Under the pieces are notes generated by a model. That model ran no database searches and was not told where the DNA came from. It was given only the letters and a program-made list of their open reading frames with translations. From the NCBI RefSeq assembly GCF_900156125.1, contig NZ_FTLX01000004.1, positions 124,001-188,000 on the forward strand: a stretch of 64,000 nt of DNA, in the 5' to 3' direction. A program made the translations under genes and the position numbers. Each line of letters opens with the position of its first letter. The first letter of the stretch is position 1. The stretch is from Domibacillus enclensis. Lineage in GTDB: Bacteria > Bacillota > Bacilli > Bacillales > Domibacillaceae. Below, one piece after another: positions 15,631 through 24,091 of the stretch.

Positions 15631-17367
15631 ATGGGAATGAATCGTGTGTGGTCGTTGTTAATGCCGTACCGCGTTCAAATGGCACTCGCCTGGGGGCTGA
15701 TGCTGCTGGAGCTTGCGGTCGAGCTTGCACTGCCAATTTTAATGGCAAAAATGATCGATGATGGCATTGTGGCGGGCAGTATGGATGCCATCTTATATTG
15801 GGGAAGCATCATGATTGGCTTGTCGCTTTTTTCATTCGCAGCGGGCATTACCAACTCGTTTATCGCTGCACGGATTGGCCAAAATTACGGCTTCGACATC
15901 CGGAGGGCGTTAATTGAAAAGGTGCAGTCCTTTTCATTTGGCCAGTACGGGCACTTTGATACATCCACGCTTATTACGCGCATGACGAATGACGTTACGC
16001 AGCTGCAAAACGCCGTTTTTATGAGCCTCAGGATTATGCTCCGCGCTCCGCTCATGATTATCTTCGGTACTGCGATGGCGCTGTTTGTGCACGTTAAGCT
16101 GTCGCTCATTTTGGTCATTACGGTGCCGATCATGACGTTTTTTATGCTGTTTATGATGAGAAAAGGCGCAGGCATGTTTCGTCGTGTGCAGCTGAAGCTG
16201 GATCAGGTCAACAGCGTGATGCGGGAAAACTTAACGGGCATCCGGCTCATTAAGGCCTTTGTCCGCAGCGGTCATGAAACCTCCCGTTTTGAAAAGGCAG
16301 GAAAAGCGCTGATGAATCAAACCATCAGTGTGATCCGGACGTTTGAAAGCATTGTCCCGATTTTATTGCTGGTAATGAATGGCGGCCTTATTTTTATTTT
16401 ATGGTTTGGCTTTGCGGAAATGCAAAACGGCACGGCGACAACCGGTGAAATTGTGGCGATTATCAACTATGCCGCGCGGATCATTATTTCGCTGTCGATT
16501 TTCACCTTTATTACGATTGCCTTTGCACGAGGGAAAGCGTCGGCTGTGCGTATTAATGAAGTGCTGGCGGTTGAACCGGAACAGCTGAAAAAGGTGTCGA
16601 AAACATATCCGCCTGAAGGGGAGATTGTATTCGAGGATGTCACCTTTACGTATCCGGGCGGGAATGTTCCAGTGCTTCACTCTCTTTCCATGAGTGTGGA
16701 GCGGGGCAGTATGGCCGCGATTCTAGGAGAAACGGGATCGGGCAAAACCGCTCTTCTTTCATTGATTCCACGGCTGTATGAACCGAACGATGGCCGCATA
16801 ACGATTGGCGGCCAGGATATGAGTGAAATGGACATCCATTTTCTGCGCAGTCAGATTGGCTTTGTCCCGCAGGAATCGCATTTATTTACCGGCTCCATCA
16901 TTGAAAACATTCGCTGGGGCAAAAAGGGCGCAACAGAAGAAGAAGTGATGGAAGCGGCTCGGAAAGCTCAGATTCACGATACGATTGCGGGTTTACCGGA
17001 CGGCTACAACACGGTGATCGGCCAAAAAGGCGTGACGCTCTCAGGCGGGCAGAAGCAGCGGATTTCCATTGCGCGGGCACTGATTCGAAAGCCTGATATT
17101 TTACTGTTGGACGACAGTACAAGTGCGCTTGATGTGAAAACAGAAGCAGCCCTTATACAAGCAGTCACGGCAGAACAATGCACCATCCTGATCGTCACAC
17201 AAAAAATTTCGACGGCGGAGCAGGCAGACTGCATTTTTATGATGGAGGAAGGAAAAGTTGCTGCAGCCGGTACACATGAAAAGCTGGCAAGGCAAAATCG
17301 CTTGTATCAAAAGCTGATGGAATCACAGGGCAGAAGGAGCGGAGCATATGAAGCATCCGGGCAGTGA
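15631..17367 (+). CDS. ABC multidrug exporter half-transporter, BmrC/YheI-like
   Basis: A 578-residue type IV ABC exporter subunit: six membrane helices (about 1-310), then an ATP-binding domain. Walker A is GETGSGKT (about 363), the signature is an intact LSGGQKQR (about 470), and Walker B is LLLDDS, with Asp for the catalytic Glu. The H-loop reads TQKIS, with Gln for His. This matches the non-catalytic-site subunit of heterodimeric exporters such as BmrCD. It overlaps the partner gene by 20 bases. The gene symbol is withheld because other heterodimeric pairs exist. Confidence 0.87.
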   Translation: MGMNRVWSLLMPYRVQMALAWGLMLLELAVELALPILMAKMIDDGIVAGSMDAILYWGSIMIGLSLFSFAAGITNSFIAARIGQNYGFDIRRALIEKVQSFSFGQYGHFDTSTLITRMTNDVTQLQNAVFMSLRIMLRAPLMIIFGTAMALFVHVKLSLILVITVPIMTFFMLFMMRKGAGMFRRVQLKLDQVNSVMRENLTGIRLIKAFVRSGHETSRFEKAGKALMNQTISVIRTFESIVPILLLVMNGGLIFILWFGFAEMQNGTATTGEIVAIINYAARIIISLSIFTFITIAFARGKASAVRINEVLAVEPEQLKKVSKTYPPEGEIVFEDVTFTYPGGNVPVLHSLSMSVERGSMAAILGETGSGKTALLSLIPRLYEPNDGRITIGGQDMSEMDIHFLRSQIGFVPQESHLFTGSIIENIRWGKKGATEEEVMEAARKAQIHDTIAGLPDGYNTVIGQKGVTLSGGQKQRISIARALIRKPDILLLDDSTSALDVKTEAALIQAVTAEQCTILIVTQKISTAEQADCIFMMEEGKVAAAGTHEKLARQNRLYQKLMESQGRRSGAYEASGQ

Positions 17368-19090
17368 CACAGAGACAAAGCCGAAAATTAACCATATGGC
17401 GACTACGCTGAAGCGGATTGGCCGCCATTTGATGAAGCGAAAAGGGAAACTGTTTCTGACCATGGCCATGGTCGCGCTCAGCTCGATTCTGGCGCTGGCG
17501 GGTCCTTTTTTAATCGGTGTGGCGATTGACGAGTATATTGCGACAGGGGACGAGCAGGGGCTGATCGGGCTTTTAATTGGACTTGCTTTCGTATACGCCG
17601 GCTATTCGCTCGTTTCTTTTTTGCAAAACTATTGGATGGCGGATGTGGCGCAGAAAACGGTGTACGAATTGCGGGATGATTTGTTTCGTCATTTCCACAG
17701 GCTGCCGATTTCCTTTTTTGATAAGCGCCGCCACGGTGACCTGATGAGCCGGGTAACAAATGATATCGATAACATCAGCAGTACGCTGAACAGCTCGATT
17801 ATTCAGGTGACATCCGGCTTGCTGACACTGATCGGGTCTATTGTCGTTATGCTGTATTTAAGTCCGGTTTTAACCGTTGTGACGCTGCTGATTATTCCGC
17901 TTATGTTCGTCGGTATGAAATGGATTACCAACCGGACCGGTCCGAAGTTTAAAGAGCAGCAGCGCCATTTAGGCGATTTAAATGGGTTTATCGAAGAAGC
18001 CATTTCCAGCCGGCATATTGTGAAAATGTTCTCACGTGAGGATGAAATGATTGGGGAATTTATGGAGAAAAACGAGCGGCTGCGTGAAGCAGGTTATTTA
18101 GCCCAGGCCTATTCCGGCTTTATTCCGAAGCTGATGAACCTGCTGAATAATGCAGGGTTTGCAGTGATCGCACTGGCCGGCGGGGTTCTGGCATTGAACG
18201 GCCAGGCATCGGTCGGAACGATTGTGATTTTCACCGAATACGCTCGTCAGTTTACACGTCCGCTCAACGATCTCGCCAATCAGTACAATACGATGCTTTC
18301 AGCTGTCGCCGGCGCAGAGCGGGTGTTTGACATTATGGATACTGAGGAAGCGGTAGACGGCAAGAAGGGAAAGAGCCATTTATTATCGGGACAGGTTGTG
18401 TTTGATCACGTCACGTTTTCTTATAAAAAAGAGGAAGAAACACTCTCCAATGTTTCCTTTCGTGCAGAACCGGGACAAACCATCGCGTTGATTGGACCGA
18501 CTGGATCAGGCAAAACGACCATCATGAATCTGCTTGCCCGCTTTTACGAGCCGGACAGCGGCGCCATTTTGTTTGACGGTGTGAACAGCGGGGACATTGC
18601 AGGGGACGTCCTGCGCGGGCAAATGGGCTTTGTTCTGCAGGACACGGTTCTTTTTGAAGATACGGTCATGGAAAACATCCGCTACGGCCGGCTGGATGCC
18701 ACCGATGAAGAAGTCGTGGAGGCCGCAAGAAGCGCCAATGCGCACTCGTTTATTATGCGGATGCCGGATGGCTATCAGTCAAAGCTGAGCCAGGATGGTT
18801 CCGGCATCAGCCAGGGCCAGCGGCAGCTTCTCGCGATTGCTAGAGCCATTTTGGCAGACCCGGCGATGCTTATATTAGATGAAGCGACAAGCAGCATTGA
18901 TACGATTACGGAGCTTCATATTCAGGAAGCACTCGGCCGGCTGATGGAAGGGCGGACGAGCTTTGTAATTGCCCACAGACTGAATACCATTCGACGGGCA
19001 GACCTAGTGATTCGGCTGCGTAATGGGAAAATTGACGCGATCGGAACGTATGAAGATGTTGTGGCAGACGGGCATTCATCATCCGGATGA
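17348..19090 (+). CDS. ABC multidrug exporter half-transporter, BmrD/YheH-like
   Basis: A 580-residue partner subunit with six membrane helices and a C-terminal ATPase: Walker A GPTGSGKT, Walker B LILDEATS with the catalytic Glu, and H-loop AHRL. Its signature is degenerate (ISQGQRQL for LSGGQ). Together with the first subunit this gives one working and one degenerate ATP site, as expected for a heterodimer. AAGGAG precedes the ATG at 17348 inside the upstream gene. Confidence 0.87.
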   Translation: MKHPGSDTETKPKINHMATTLKRIGRHLMKRKGKLFLTMAMVALSSILALAGPFLIGVAIDEYIATGDEQGLIGLLIGLAFVYAGYSLVSFLQNYWMADVAQKTVYELRDDLFRHFHRLPISFFDKRRHGDLMSRVTNDIDNISSTLNSSIIQVTSGLLTLIGSIVVMLYLSPVLTVVTLLIIPLMFVGMKWITNRTGPKFKEQQRHLGDLNGFIEEAISSRHIVKMFSREDEMIGEFMEKNERLREAGYLAQAYSGFIPKLMNLLNNAGFAVIALAGGVLALNGQASVGTIVIFTEYARQFTRPLNDLANQYNTMLSAVAGAERVFDIMDTEEAVDGKKGKSHLLSGQVVFDHVTFSYKKEEETLSNVSFRAEPGQTIALIGPTGSGKTTIMNLLARFYEPDSGAILFDGVNSGDIAGDVLRGQMGFVLQDTVLFEDTVMENIRYGRLDATDEEVVEAARSANAHSFIMRMPDGYQSKLSQDGSGISQGQRQLLAIARAILADPAMLILDEATSSIDTITELHIQEALGRLMEGRTSFVIAHRLNTIRRADLVIRLRNGKIDAIGTYEDVVADGHSSSG

Positions 19091-19173
19091 TAAACCGGGA
19101 AGCTAGCTTGCAACGAGTTGAGCATATGTCCTGAGTACCGGGATGAACCGTTTATCAATCAGTAAGAGAGAGC

Positions 19174-19286
19174 TATCGCCGGTATATTTTGTTTAACGCC
19201 GATATGAGGCAGGCTAACGCCGGTATTATCGAGATATCGGCGTTAGTAGGGTGGATTCCGGCGTTACGGCCAATATATCAGCGTTA
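19174..19286. repeat. Dyad array 2: three forward and three inverted 12-bp units
   Basis: Forward units start at 19174 (TATCGCCGGTAT), 19194 (TAACGCCGATAT) and 19215 (TAACGCCGGTAT). Inverted units start at 19234 (ATATCGGCGTTA), 19255 (ATTCCGGCGTTA) and 19275 (ATATCAGCGTTA). Spacing is 19-21 bp and the centre is near 19230. Like array 1, it lies between convergent genes. Confidence 0.82.
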
Positions 19287-19314
19287 GCGATCGCTCCAAT
19301 GAATATGTTCACAT

Positions 19315-19345
19315 AAAAAAAGCCAACCGTAAACGGTCGGCTTTT
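19315..19345 (-). terminator. Terminator after the YdaG-like gene
   Basis: GCCAACCG and CGGTCGGC arms around TAAA, flanked by A and T runs. It is oriented for the minus-strand gene and could also serve the exporter operon. Confidence 0.75.
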
Positions 19346-19352
19346 CATCTTA

Positions 19353-19769
19353 TTACAGCTCCAGTGTTTGCGGGGGCTGTCCTTTTTTGTTCATTAAACG
19401 GATTTGATCCGGATCGATTTTCAAAATGAGCAGCTTCGGATCTTCAGGACCGTCAAACCATGGCTCTAGATGGTCATTCCATACTTTTTCCCGCATGCTT
19501 TCATCGTCGTGCTCACTTACTTTTCCTTCGATTTCTACGTATGTGTCGCCGACGCCTTCTCCTTCATAGCCGAGCAAAATATGTGTATATGGGTTTTGCT
19601 CAATGTCCTCAGTTTTGTGCGTATCCTTGCTTGTTACTGTATACAATGTTAAATCGTCATTGAAAAACGTCATGTAGCGTGAACGAGGCTTGTTGTCGTT
19701 AATGGTCGCCATCGTTCCGACATGGCTTTCTTTTAAAATGGATAAAACCTGCTCTTTTACTGTACTCAA
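19353..19769 (-). CDS. YdaG-like general stress protein (pyridoxamine-phosphate-oxidase fold)
   Basis: A 138-residue small flavin-binding-type protein that strongly resembles B. subtilis YdaG (general stress protein 26). It shares SRYMTFF, DLTLYT, HILLGYEGEG, WFDGPEDP and PQTL. The enzymatic activity of the family is unproven. I place the start at the TTG at 19769, 8 bases after AAGGAG; GTG 19778 and ATG 19775 overlap that site. A SigB-type promoter precedes it, as expected for ydaG. Confidence 0.82.
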   Translation of the reverse strand: MSTVKEQVLSILKESHVGTMATINDNKPRSRYMTFFNDDLTLYTVTSKDTHKTEDIEQNPYTHILLGYEGEGVGDTYVEIEGKVSEHDDESMREKVWNDHLEPWFDGPEDPKLLILKIDPDQIRLMNKKGQPPQTLEL

Positions 19770-19797
19770 TATCATCACTCCTTAATATATACTGTAC

Positions 19798-19823
19798 TAT
19801 TCCACTTGCGTGCTTTTTTAAAC
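19798..19823 (-). promoter_or_regulatory. SigB-type promoter of the YdaG-like gene
   Basis: On the minus strand, GTTTAA (19818-19823), a 14-base spacer and GGAATA (19798-19803), close to the SigB consensus GTTTAA-N12-15-GGGTAT. This fits the known SigB control of ydaG. Confidence 0.65.
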
Positions 19824-19851
19824 AAAAAAAGAACACTCAAAAAGAGTGTCC
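19824..19851 (-). terminator. Terminator after the butanediol dehydrogenase gene
   Basis: GGACACTC and GAGTGTTC arms read on the minus strand, followed by TTTTTTT. It ends just before the SigB-type promoter. Confidence 0.82.
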
Positions 19852-20910
19852 TTATTCAGACTGAGATTTCACTAAAATCTTCACCTGGTTTTTTTCTTTC
19901 ATGAGTGCTTCGAAGCCTTCTGTTACAACGTCATCAAGCGCAATCCGTTTGGTGACGAGCTTGTCCGCTTTGAAATAGCCCTGTTGCATTAACTCCATCA
20001 CGGCCGGGAAAATGTCGCGGTAGGCGATAATGCCTTTCACGGTCCGTTCCTGCAGCACGATGTTGTTCGGCTGAATAGATGCTTCAGACTCCCAGATGGA
20101 AACGATGACCGTTTCTCCTTCAAAAGAAGTGGAATCGATCGTTTGCTGAAGCACAGCCGGCACACCGGTTACTTCAAACGCCACATCCACACCGCCATCT
20201 GTTAACTCACGCAGCCGCTCGACCACATTTTCTTCTTTCGGGTTGATCACTTCCCGCGCACCGAGCTCCTTCGCTTTTGCCGCCCGCTCAGCGGACAGCT
20301 CCACCGCATAGATCTCAGAAGCACCGGCTGCCCGGAGCGCTTCGATTACGAGAAGGCCAATCGGTCCAGCGCCAAAAACGGCCGCTTTGTCGCCTGCTTT
20401 TAACTTGCTCAGCCGGACGGCATGAAGGGCAACCGCTGCCGGCTCCACGAGGGCCCCCTGCTCATAAGACAGTCCTTCAGGCATCTTATGTACCATATGC
20501 TCGTCCACCATTGTATATTCCGCAAATCCGCCGCCACCGCCTGATAAGCCGTGGAAGCCTAGATGCTCGCATAAATTGTATTTTCCTTTTTTACAGGCCG
20601 GGCATTCACCGCATGACAAAATCGGTTCAACCACAACCGGATCACCGACTTGAACCTTAGTCACGCCTTCGCCAACCTCTGCTACCTGACCGGAGAATTC
20701 GTGGCCCATTACAATCGGTGCTTTGTCCTTGCTTACATAGTGGGGCTCATCGACCGGTACAAAAATTGGGCCTGCCGCATATTCATGCAAATCACTGCCG
20801 CAAATACCAGTCCATTCTACTTTGATTTTCACTTTTCCAGGCGCGATGACCGGCTCGTCAATCGTTTCCACCCGGATATCCTTCGCTTCGTACCATCGTG
20901 CAGCTTTCAT
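19852..20910 (-). CDS. (R,R)-2,3-butanediol dehydrogenase, BdhA-like
   Basis: A 352-residue zinc-dependent medium-chain dehydrogenase. Catalytic zinc ligand candidates are Cys37 (GICGSDLHE) and His70-Glu71 (GHEF). The structural zinc lobe has Cys100, 103, 106 and 114. The NAD loop GAGPIG lies near residue 180. The pattern matches Bacillus BdhA/AcoC-type enzymes that interconvert acetoin and 2,3-butanediol; a related sorbitol/threonine-type dehydrogenase is the alternative. It appears to be a single gene with its own terminator. Confidence 0.82.
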   Translation of the reverse strand: MKAARWYEAKDIRVETIDEPVIAPGKVKIKVEWTGICGSDLHEYAAGPIFVPVDEPHYVSKDKAPIVMGHEFSGQVAEVGEGVTKVQVGDPVVVEPILSCGECPACKKGKYNLCEHLGFHGLSGGGGGFAEYTMVDEHMVHKMPEGLSYEQGALVEPAAVALHAVRLSKLKAGDKAAVFGAGPIGLLVIEALRAAGASEIYAVELSAERAAKAKELGAREVINPKEENVVERLRELTDGGVDVAFEVTGVPAVLQQTIDSTSFEGETVIVSIWESEASIQPNNIVLQERTVKGIIAYRDIFPAVMELMQQGYFKADKLVTKRIALDDVVTEGFEALMKEKNQVKILVKSQSE

Positions 20911-21001
20911 AAAAAAACCTCCCGAAATAGTAGTCGCTTACTTCTTCATTTTACCATATGGCTTGCGGGAGAGCCTATTTTGGTGTGTGGCAAATGAGCA
21001 G

Positions 21002-21775
21002 TTAATGAGGGAAAAGAAAATCATAAATGTTTTTCCCGATCAGCGAAACGGTGACGAGGATAAACAGAGCTCTCACATATGAAGTGCCCTTTCGGATCGC
21101 AAACCGCGAACCGGCTAACGCTCCGAGAATCATGGCGCTGCCCATCACAAGACCGTATGGCACATAAACCATGTCCATGTATAAAAAAAGAAGCAGGGCG
21201 GCAATGTTGCTGCCGAAATTCAGCAGCTTGGCATTGCCGGCCGACTGCATAAAATCAAAGCCGATTAACAAAAAAGCAAACAGCATAAACGAGCCGGTAC
21301 CGGCGCCGAGAAAGCCGTCATAAAAGCCGATGATGAAAATCGCCGCTACAAACAGCACCGCTTTTTTTGTCTCCATTTTTCTATACGTTGACACCGTCCC
21401 CCAGTTTTTCTTGAAAACAGTGAAGAGGGCGACAAGGATCAGCAAAAAGAGAATCAGCGGCTTCAGCACATCCGAAGAAATGAACTGGACTGTTGTGGCG
21501 CCAATGAATGAACCAATGAGTGCGAGAGGAAACAGCTTGCCGGTCAGGCGGAAATCTACTTTTCCTGCACGAATAAAAGCGATCGTGCTTGTGAGTGCGC
21601 CCATCGTGCTGGCTAATTTATTGGTGGCCACCGCTGCGGCTGGCGGCAGCCCTGTGGCCAAAAGCGCCGGGATCGAAATCAATCCGCCGCCGCCCACGAC
21701 AGCGTCAATAAACGCGGCTAAAAACCCGAAGAAAAACAAAGTAAGAATCGTCATTTCATCCACATTAATCGTCAT
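21002..21775 (-). CDS. TauE/SafE family membrane transporter (YfcA-like)
   Basis: A 257-residue protein with about eight hydrophobic segments. The N-terminal family motif is FIDAVVGGGGLISIP and a related half-motif, GFLGAGTGSF, occurs in the second half. The family exports sulfite, sulfoacetate or related anions; this substrate is not known. The start is uncertain: the ATG at 21775 is very close to its AAGG, and codons eight residues in are possible. It is divergent from the TrmB-like regulator across a long palindrome. Confidence 0.82.
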   Translation of the reverse strand: MTINVDEMTILTLFFFGFLAAFIDAVVGGGGLISIPALLATGLPPAAAVATNKLASTMGALTSTIAFIRAGKVDFRLTGKLFPLALIGSFIGATTVQFISSDVLKPLILFLLILVALFTVFKKNWGTVSTYRKMETKKAVLFVAAIFIIGFYDGFLGAGTGSFMLFAFLLIGFDFMQSAGNAKLLNFGSNIAALLLFLYMDMVYVPYGLVMGSAMILGALAGSRFAIRKGTSYVRALFILVTVSLIGKNIYDFLFPH

Positions 21776-21779
21776 CCTT

Positions 21780-21811
21780 ATATTAGTTACTACTTAAATA
21801 GTAACTAATAT
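21780..21811. promoter_or_regulatory. 32-bp palindromic operator candidate between tauE-like and trmB-like genes
   Basis: Perfect 13-bp arms ATATTAGTTACTA and TAGTAACTAATAT are separated by CTTAAA. It begins 4 bases from the TauE-like start and covers the expected -35 for the regulator (-10 TATGAT at 21832-21837). Autoregulation by the adjacent TrmB-type protein is the simplest reading. Confidence 0.65.
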
Positions 21812-21864
21812 AGTTTTAAATGTAAACATGCTATGATGGAAAGAAAAAGAGTATGGAGGATGGG

Positions 21865-22638
21865 ATGGAAGCTCTTATTGAACAAATGCAGTCAATCGGC
21901 TTTAATCAATATGAATCCAAAGCTTATGTGGCGCTTGTAAAGCTCGGGAAATCAACAGCTTATCAAATCAGCAAGGAATCAGGCATTCCGAGAGCGCGCG
22001 TGTATGATGTGCTCAAGCGTCTGGCGGAGCAGGGGATCGCCATTCAGGAAGAAATGAATGAAGCCACTTTTTACTCCCCGCTGCCGGTCGACGTTTTTTT
22101 AGCGTCAATTCAATCAAAGTGGAAGGCGACCTTTTCCACGATCCATGAATCATTGAAGCAGGTAGAGGCGGTTCAGCCAGCGCCGGATAATCGGGTCGTC
22201 TCTGTTCAAGGGAAGGATGCGATTCTGGCGTATTGCGAAACGCTTCTGGAAAAAGCCGAACGAAAGGTAATTGTTTCTTTGTGGAGCGGTATGTATGAAA
22301 TGCTGGAGCCGCTCTTGAAAGAAGCCGCGCATCGTTGTAAGATGAAAGGTATTGTTTTTCAGGTGGAGGAACCGATACAAGGACTGGATCTTCACCGGGA
22401 AACGAGCTTTGTCGAAGGAATCGGCGAGAAAAAATGGTTTATTTTATCGGTCGATGGCCGGGAAATGCTGTACGGTCCTTCGGTGGAGCAGCGGGATATC
22501 GCTTTTCACACCGATGATCCGGTGCACTTTTACTTGTTGGAGAATTACGTTTGGCACGATATTTTAGTCAATCGTCTTGTGAAAGAAAAACAAATGGAAC
22601 AATGGATTTCCGCTGAGCGGGATGAATTTTTCGAATAG
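21865..22638 (+). CDS. TrmB family transcriptional regulator
   Basis: A 257-residue regulator. The N-terminal winged helix (about 1-75) has [13 protein letters not shown] and the recognition segment [15 protein letters not shown]. The C-terminal part (about 105-250) is a TrmB-type ligand or phospholipase-D-like domain ([12 protein letters not shown]). I use the ATG at 21865, which follows GGAGG; an upstream ATG at 21853 precedes the site. It probably controls the divergent TauE-like gene. RlmCD follows 17 bases later but is likely independent in function. Confidence 0.83.
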   Translation: MEALIEQMQSIGFNQYESKAYVALVKLGKSTAYQISKESGIPRARVYDVLKRLAEQGIAIQEEMNEATFYSPLPVDVFLASIQSKWKATFSTIHESLKQVEAVQPAPDNRVVSVQGKDAILAYCETLLEKAERKVIVSLWSGMYEMLEPLLKEAAHRCKMKGIVFQVEEPIQGLDLHRETSFVEGIGEKKWFILSVDGREMLYGPSVEQRDIAFHTDDPVHFYLLENYVWHDILVNRLVKEKQMEQWISAERDEFFE

Positions 22639-22655
22639 AAAAGGGAGATGTAATT

Positions 22656-24029
22656 GTGGCAAAGATTCAAGCTCCGGTTCAAAGAGGGCAGGTCGTTCAT
22701 GTGACAGCCGCCGATTTAACCCACGAAGGAAAGGGTGTCGCGAAAGTAGACGGCTACCCATTATTTATTGAAGGCATGCTGCCGGATGAAGCAGGAGAAG
22801 TAGAAGTAACAAAACTAAACAAGGGCTACGGCTTTGCGCAGCTGAAAAAGCTGGAACAAGCGTCGCCGGAGCGGGTCGATCCGCCTTGTCCTGTTTACGA
22901 TGAATGCGGCGGCTGCCAGGTTCAGCATTTATCATACAACGGACAAATGGACATGAAATACAACCAGGTGCGCGGCGTAATCGACCGGATTGCCAAGCTT
23001 CCGGATGTGCCTGTGCATCCGGTGCTCGGCATGGACGAGCCGTGGCGCTACCGGAATAAAGCCCAGGTGCCGGTCGGTCTGTCAGGCGGCCGGATCGTTG
23101 CCGGCTTTTATAAAAAGCGGTCGCACGACATTATCGACATGACCGAGTGCTTGATTCAGCATGAAGAAAGCGACGCGATCATTCAGCGTGTAAAGGATGT
23201 GTGTGCCGCAAATGGCGTCATGCCGTATGACGAGCAGCGCCATAAAGGTGTTCTGCGCCACGTGATGGCACGGATCGGCTACCAGACCGGTGAAAAAATG
23301 GCTGTGCTCATTACACGCACGAGCGAGCTGCCAAACGCAAAAGAGATCATCGACGGCATACGCGCAGCAGTGCCGGGCATCACCTCCATTGTGCAAAATG
23401 TGAATCCGGACAAAACAAACGTCATCTTCGGACCTACCACGAAAACACTGTATGGAGAAGACGTCATTTATGACACCATTGGCGGCGTGAAATTCGCCAT
23501 CTCCGCCCGGTCGTTTTATCAGGTGAATCCGGTCCAGACCGAGGTGCTTTACAACAAGGCGCTTCAATATGCCGGGCTGACAGGGGAAGAAACGGTTATT
23601 GATGCGTACTGTGGCATTGGCACTATTTCCTTGTTTCTGGCGCAAAAGGCCAAGCAAGTATACGGTGTGGAAATTGTTCCGCAGGCAATTGAAGACGCCC
23701 GGCAGAACGCCGAGCTGAACGGCATCACCAATGCGTATTTTGAAGCGGGCAAGGCAGAAGAAGTGATTCCAAACTGGTACAAGCAGGGCATTAAGCCGGA
23801 CGTCATCGTCGTCGATCCGCCGCGCAAAGGCTGCGATGAAGCACTGCTCGCGACTATTTTAAAAATGAAGCCGAAAAAAGTCGTGTATGTATCATGCAAC
23901 CCGGGGACGCTTGCCCGTGATTTGCGGATATTAGAGGACGGAGGCTACCGAACTCGAGAGGTGCAGCCGGTTGATATGTTCCCGCAGACAGTTCATGTAG
24001 AGGCAGTGGCGGTTTTAGAGTTGATGTAG
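22656..24029 (+). CDS. rlmCD: 23S rRNA (uracil-5-)-methyltransferase RlmCD
   Basis: A 457-residue RumA-type enzyme; in B. subtilis the homologue makes m5U747 and m5U1939 in 23S rRNA. It has an N-terminal TRAM domain (about 8-66), then iron-sulfur ligands Cys78, 84, 87 and a later Cys (MTECLIQ). The SAM motif is [12 protein letters not shown], with DPPRKGCD and the catalytic [11 protein letters not shown] near the end. The GTG at 22656 follows AAGGGAG by 8 bases. A prophage is inserted directly after its stop. Confidence 0.93.
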   Translation: MAKIQAPVQRGQVVHVTAADLTHEGKGVAKVDGYPLFIEGMLPDEAGEVEVTKLNKGYGFAQLKKLEQASPERVDPPCPVYDECGGCQVQHLSYNGQMDMKYNQVRGVIDRIAKLPDVPVHPVLGMDEPWRYRNKAQVPVGLSGGRIVAGFYKKRSHDIIDMTECLIQHEESDAIIQRVKDVCAANGVMPYDEQRHKGVLRHVMARIGYQTGEKMAVLITRTSELPNAKEIIDGIRAAVPGITSIVQNVNPDKTNVIFGPTTKTLYGEDVIYDTIGGVKFAISARSFYQVNPVQTEVLYNKALQYAGLTGEETVIDAYCGIGTISLFLAQKAKQVYGVEIVPQAIEDARQNAELNGITNAYFEAGKAEEVIPNWYKQGIKPDVIVVDPPRKGCDEALLATILKMKPKKVVYVSCNPGTLARDLRILEDGGYRTREVQPVDMFPQTVHVEAVAVLELM

Positions 24030-24041
24030 CAACGTTTTGAA

Positions 24042-24085
24042 GCAGGGAAGGGGTCATTTGACCACATTTTGACCACATTCCCTGC
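24042..24085. other. Probable prophage attachment end with tandem integrase-arm-like repeats
   Basis: Two exact tandem copies of TTTGACCACAT (24057-24067, 24068-24078) lie between inverted arms GCAGGGAA (24042-24049) and TTCCCTGC (24078-24085). The site lies between the rlmCD stop and the end of the integrase gene, where an attL is expected. The core cannot be defined because the other end is outside the window. Confidence 0.55.
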
Positions 24086-24091
24086 ATTTTA

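Noticed and set aside
23082-23657. 191-residue minus-strand ORF inside rlmCD
   Set aside because: Fully opposite a conserved methyltransferase gene; no start site or family features.
24030-24091. tRNA or tmRNA gene as the prophage integration site
   Set aside because: No cloverleaf or tRNA 3' end can be formed here; the site is intergenic after rlmCD.
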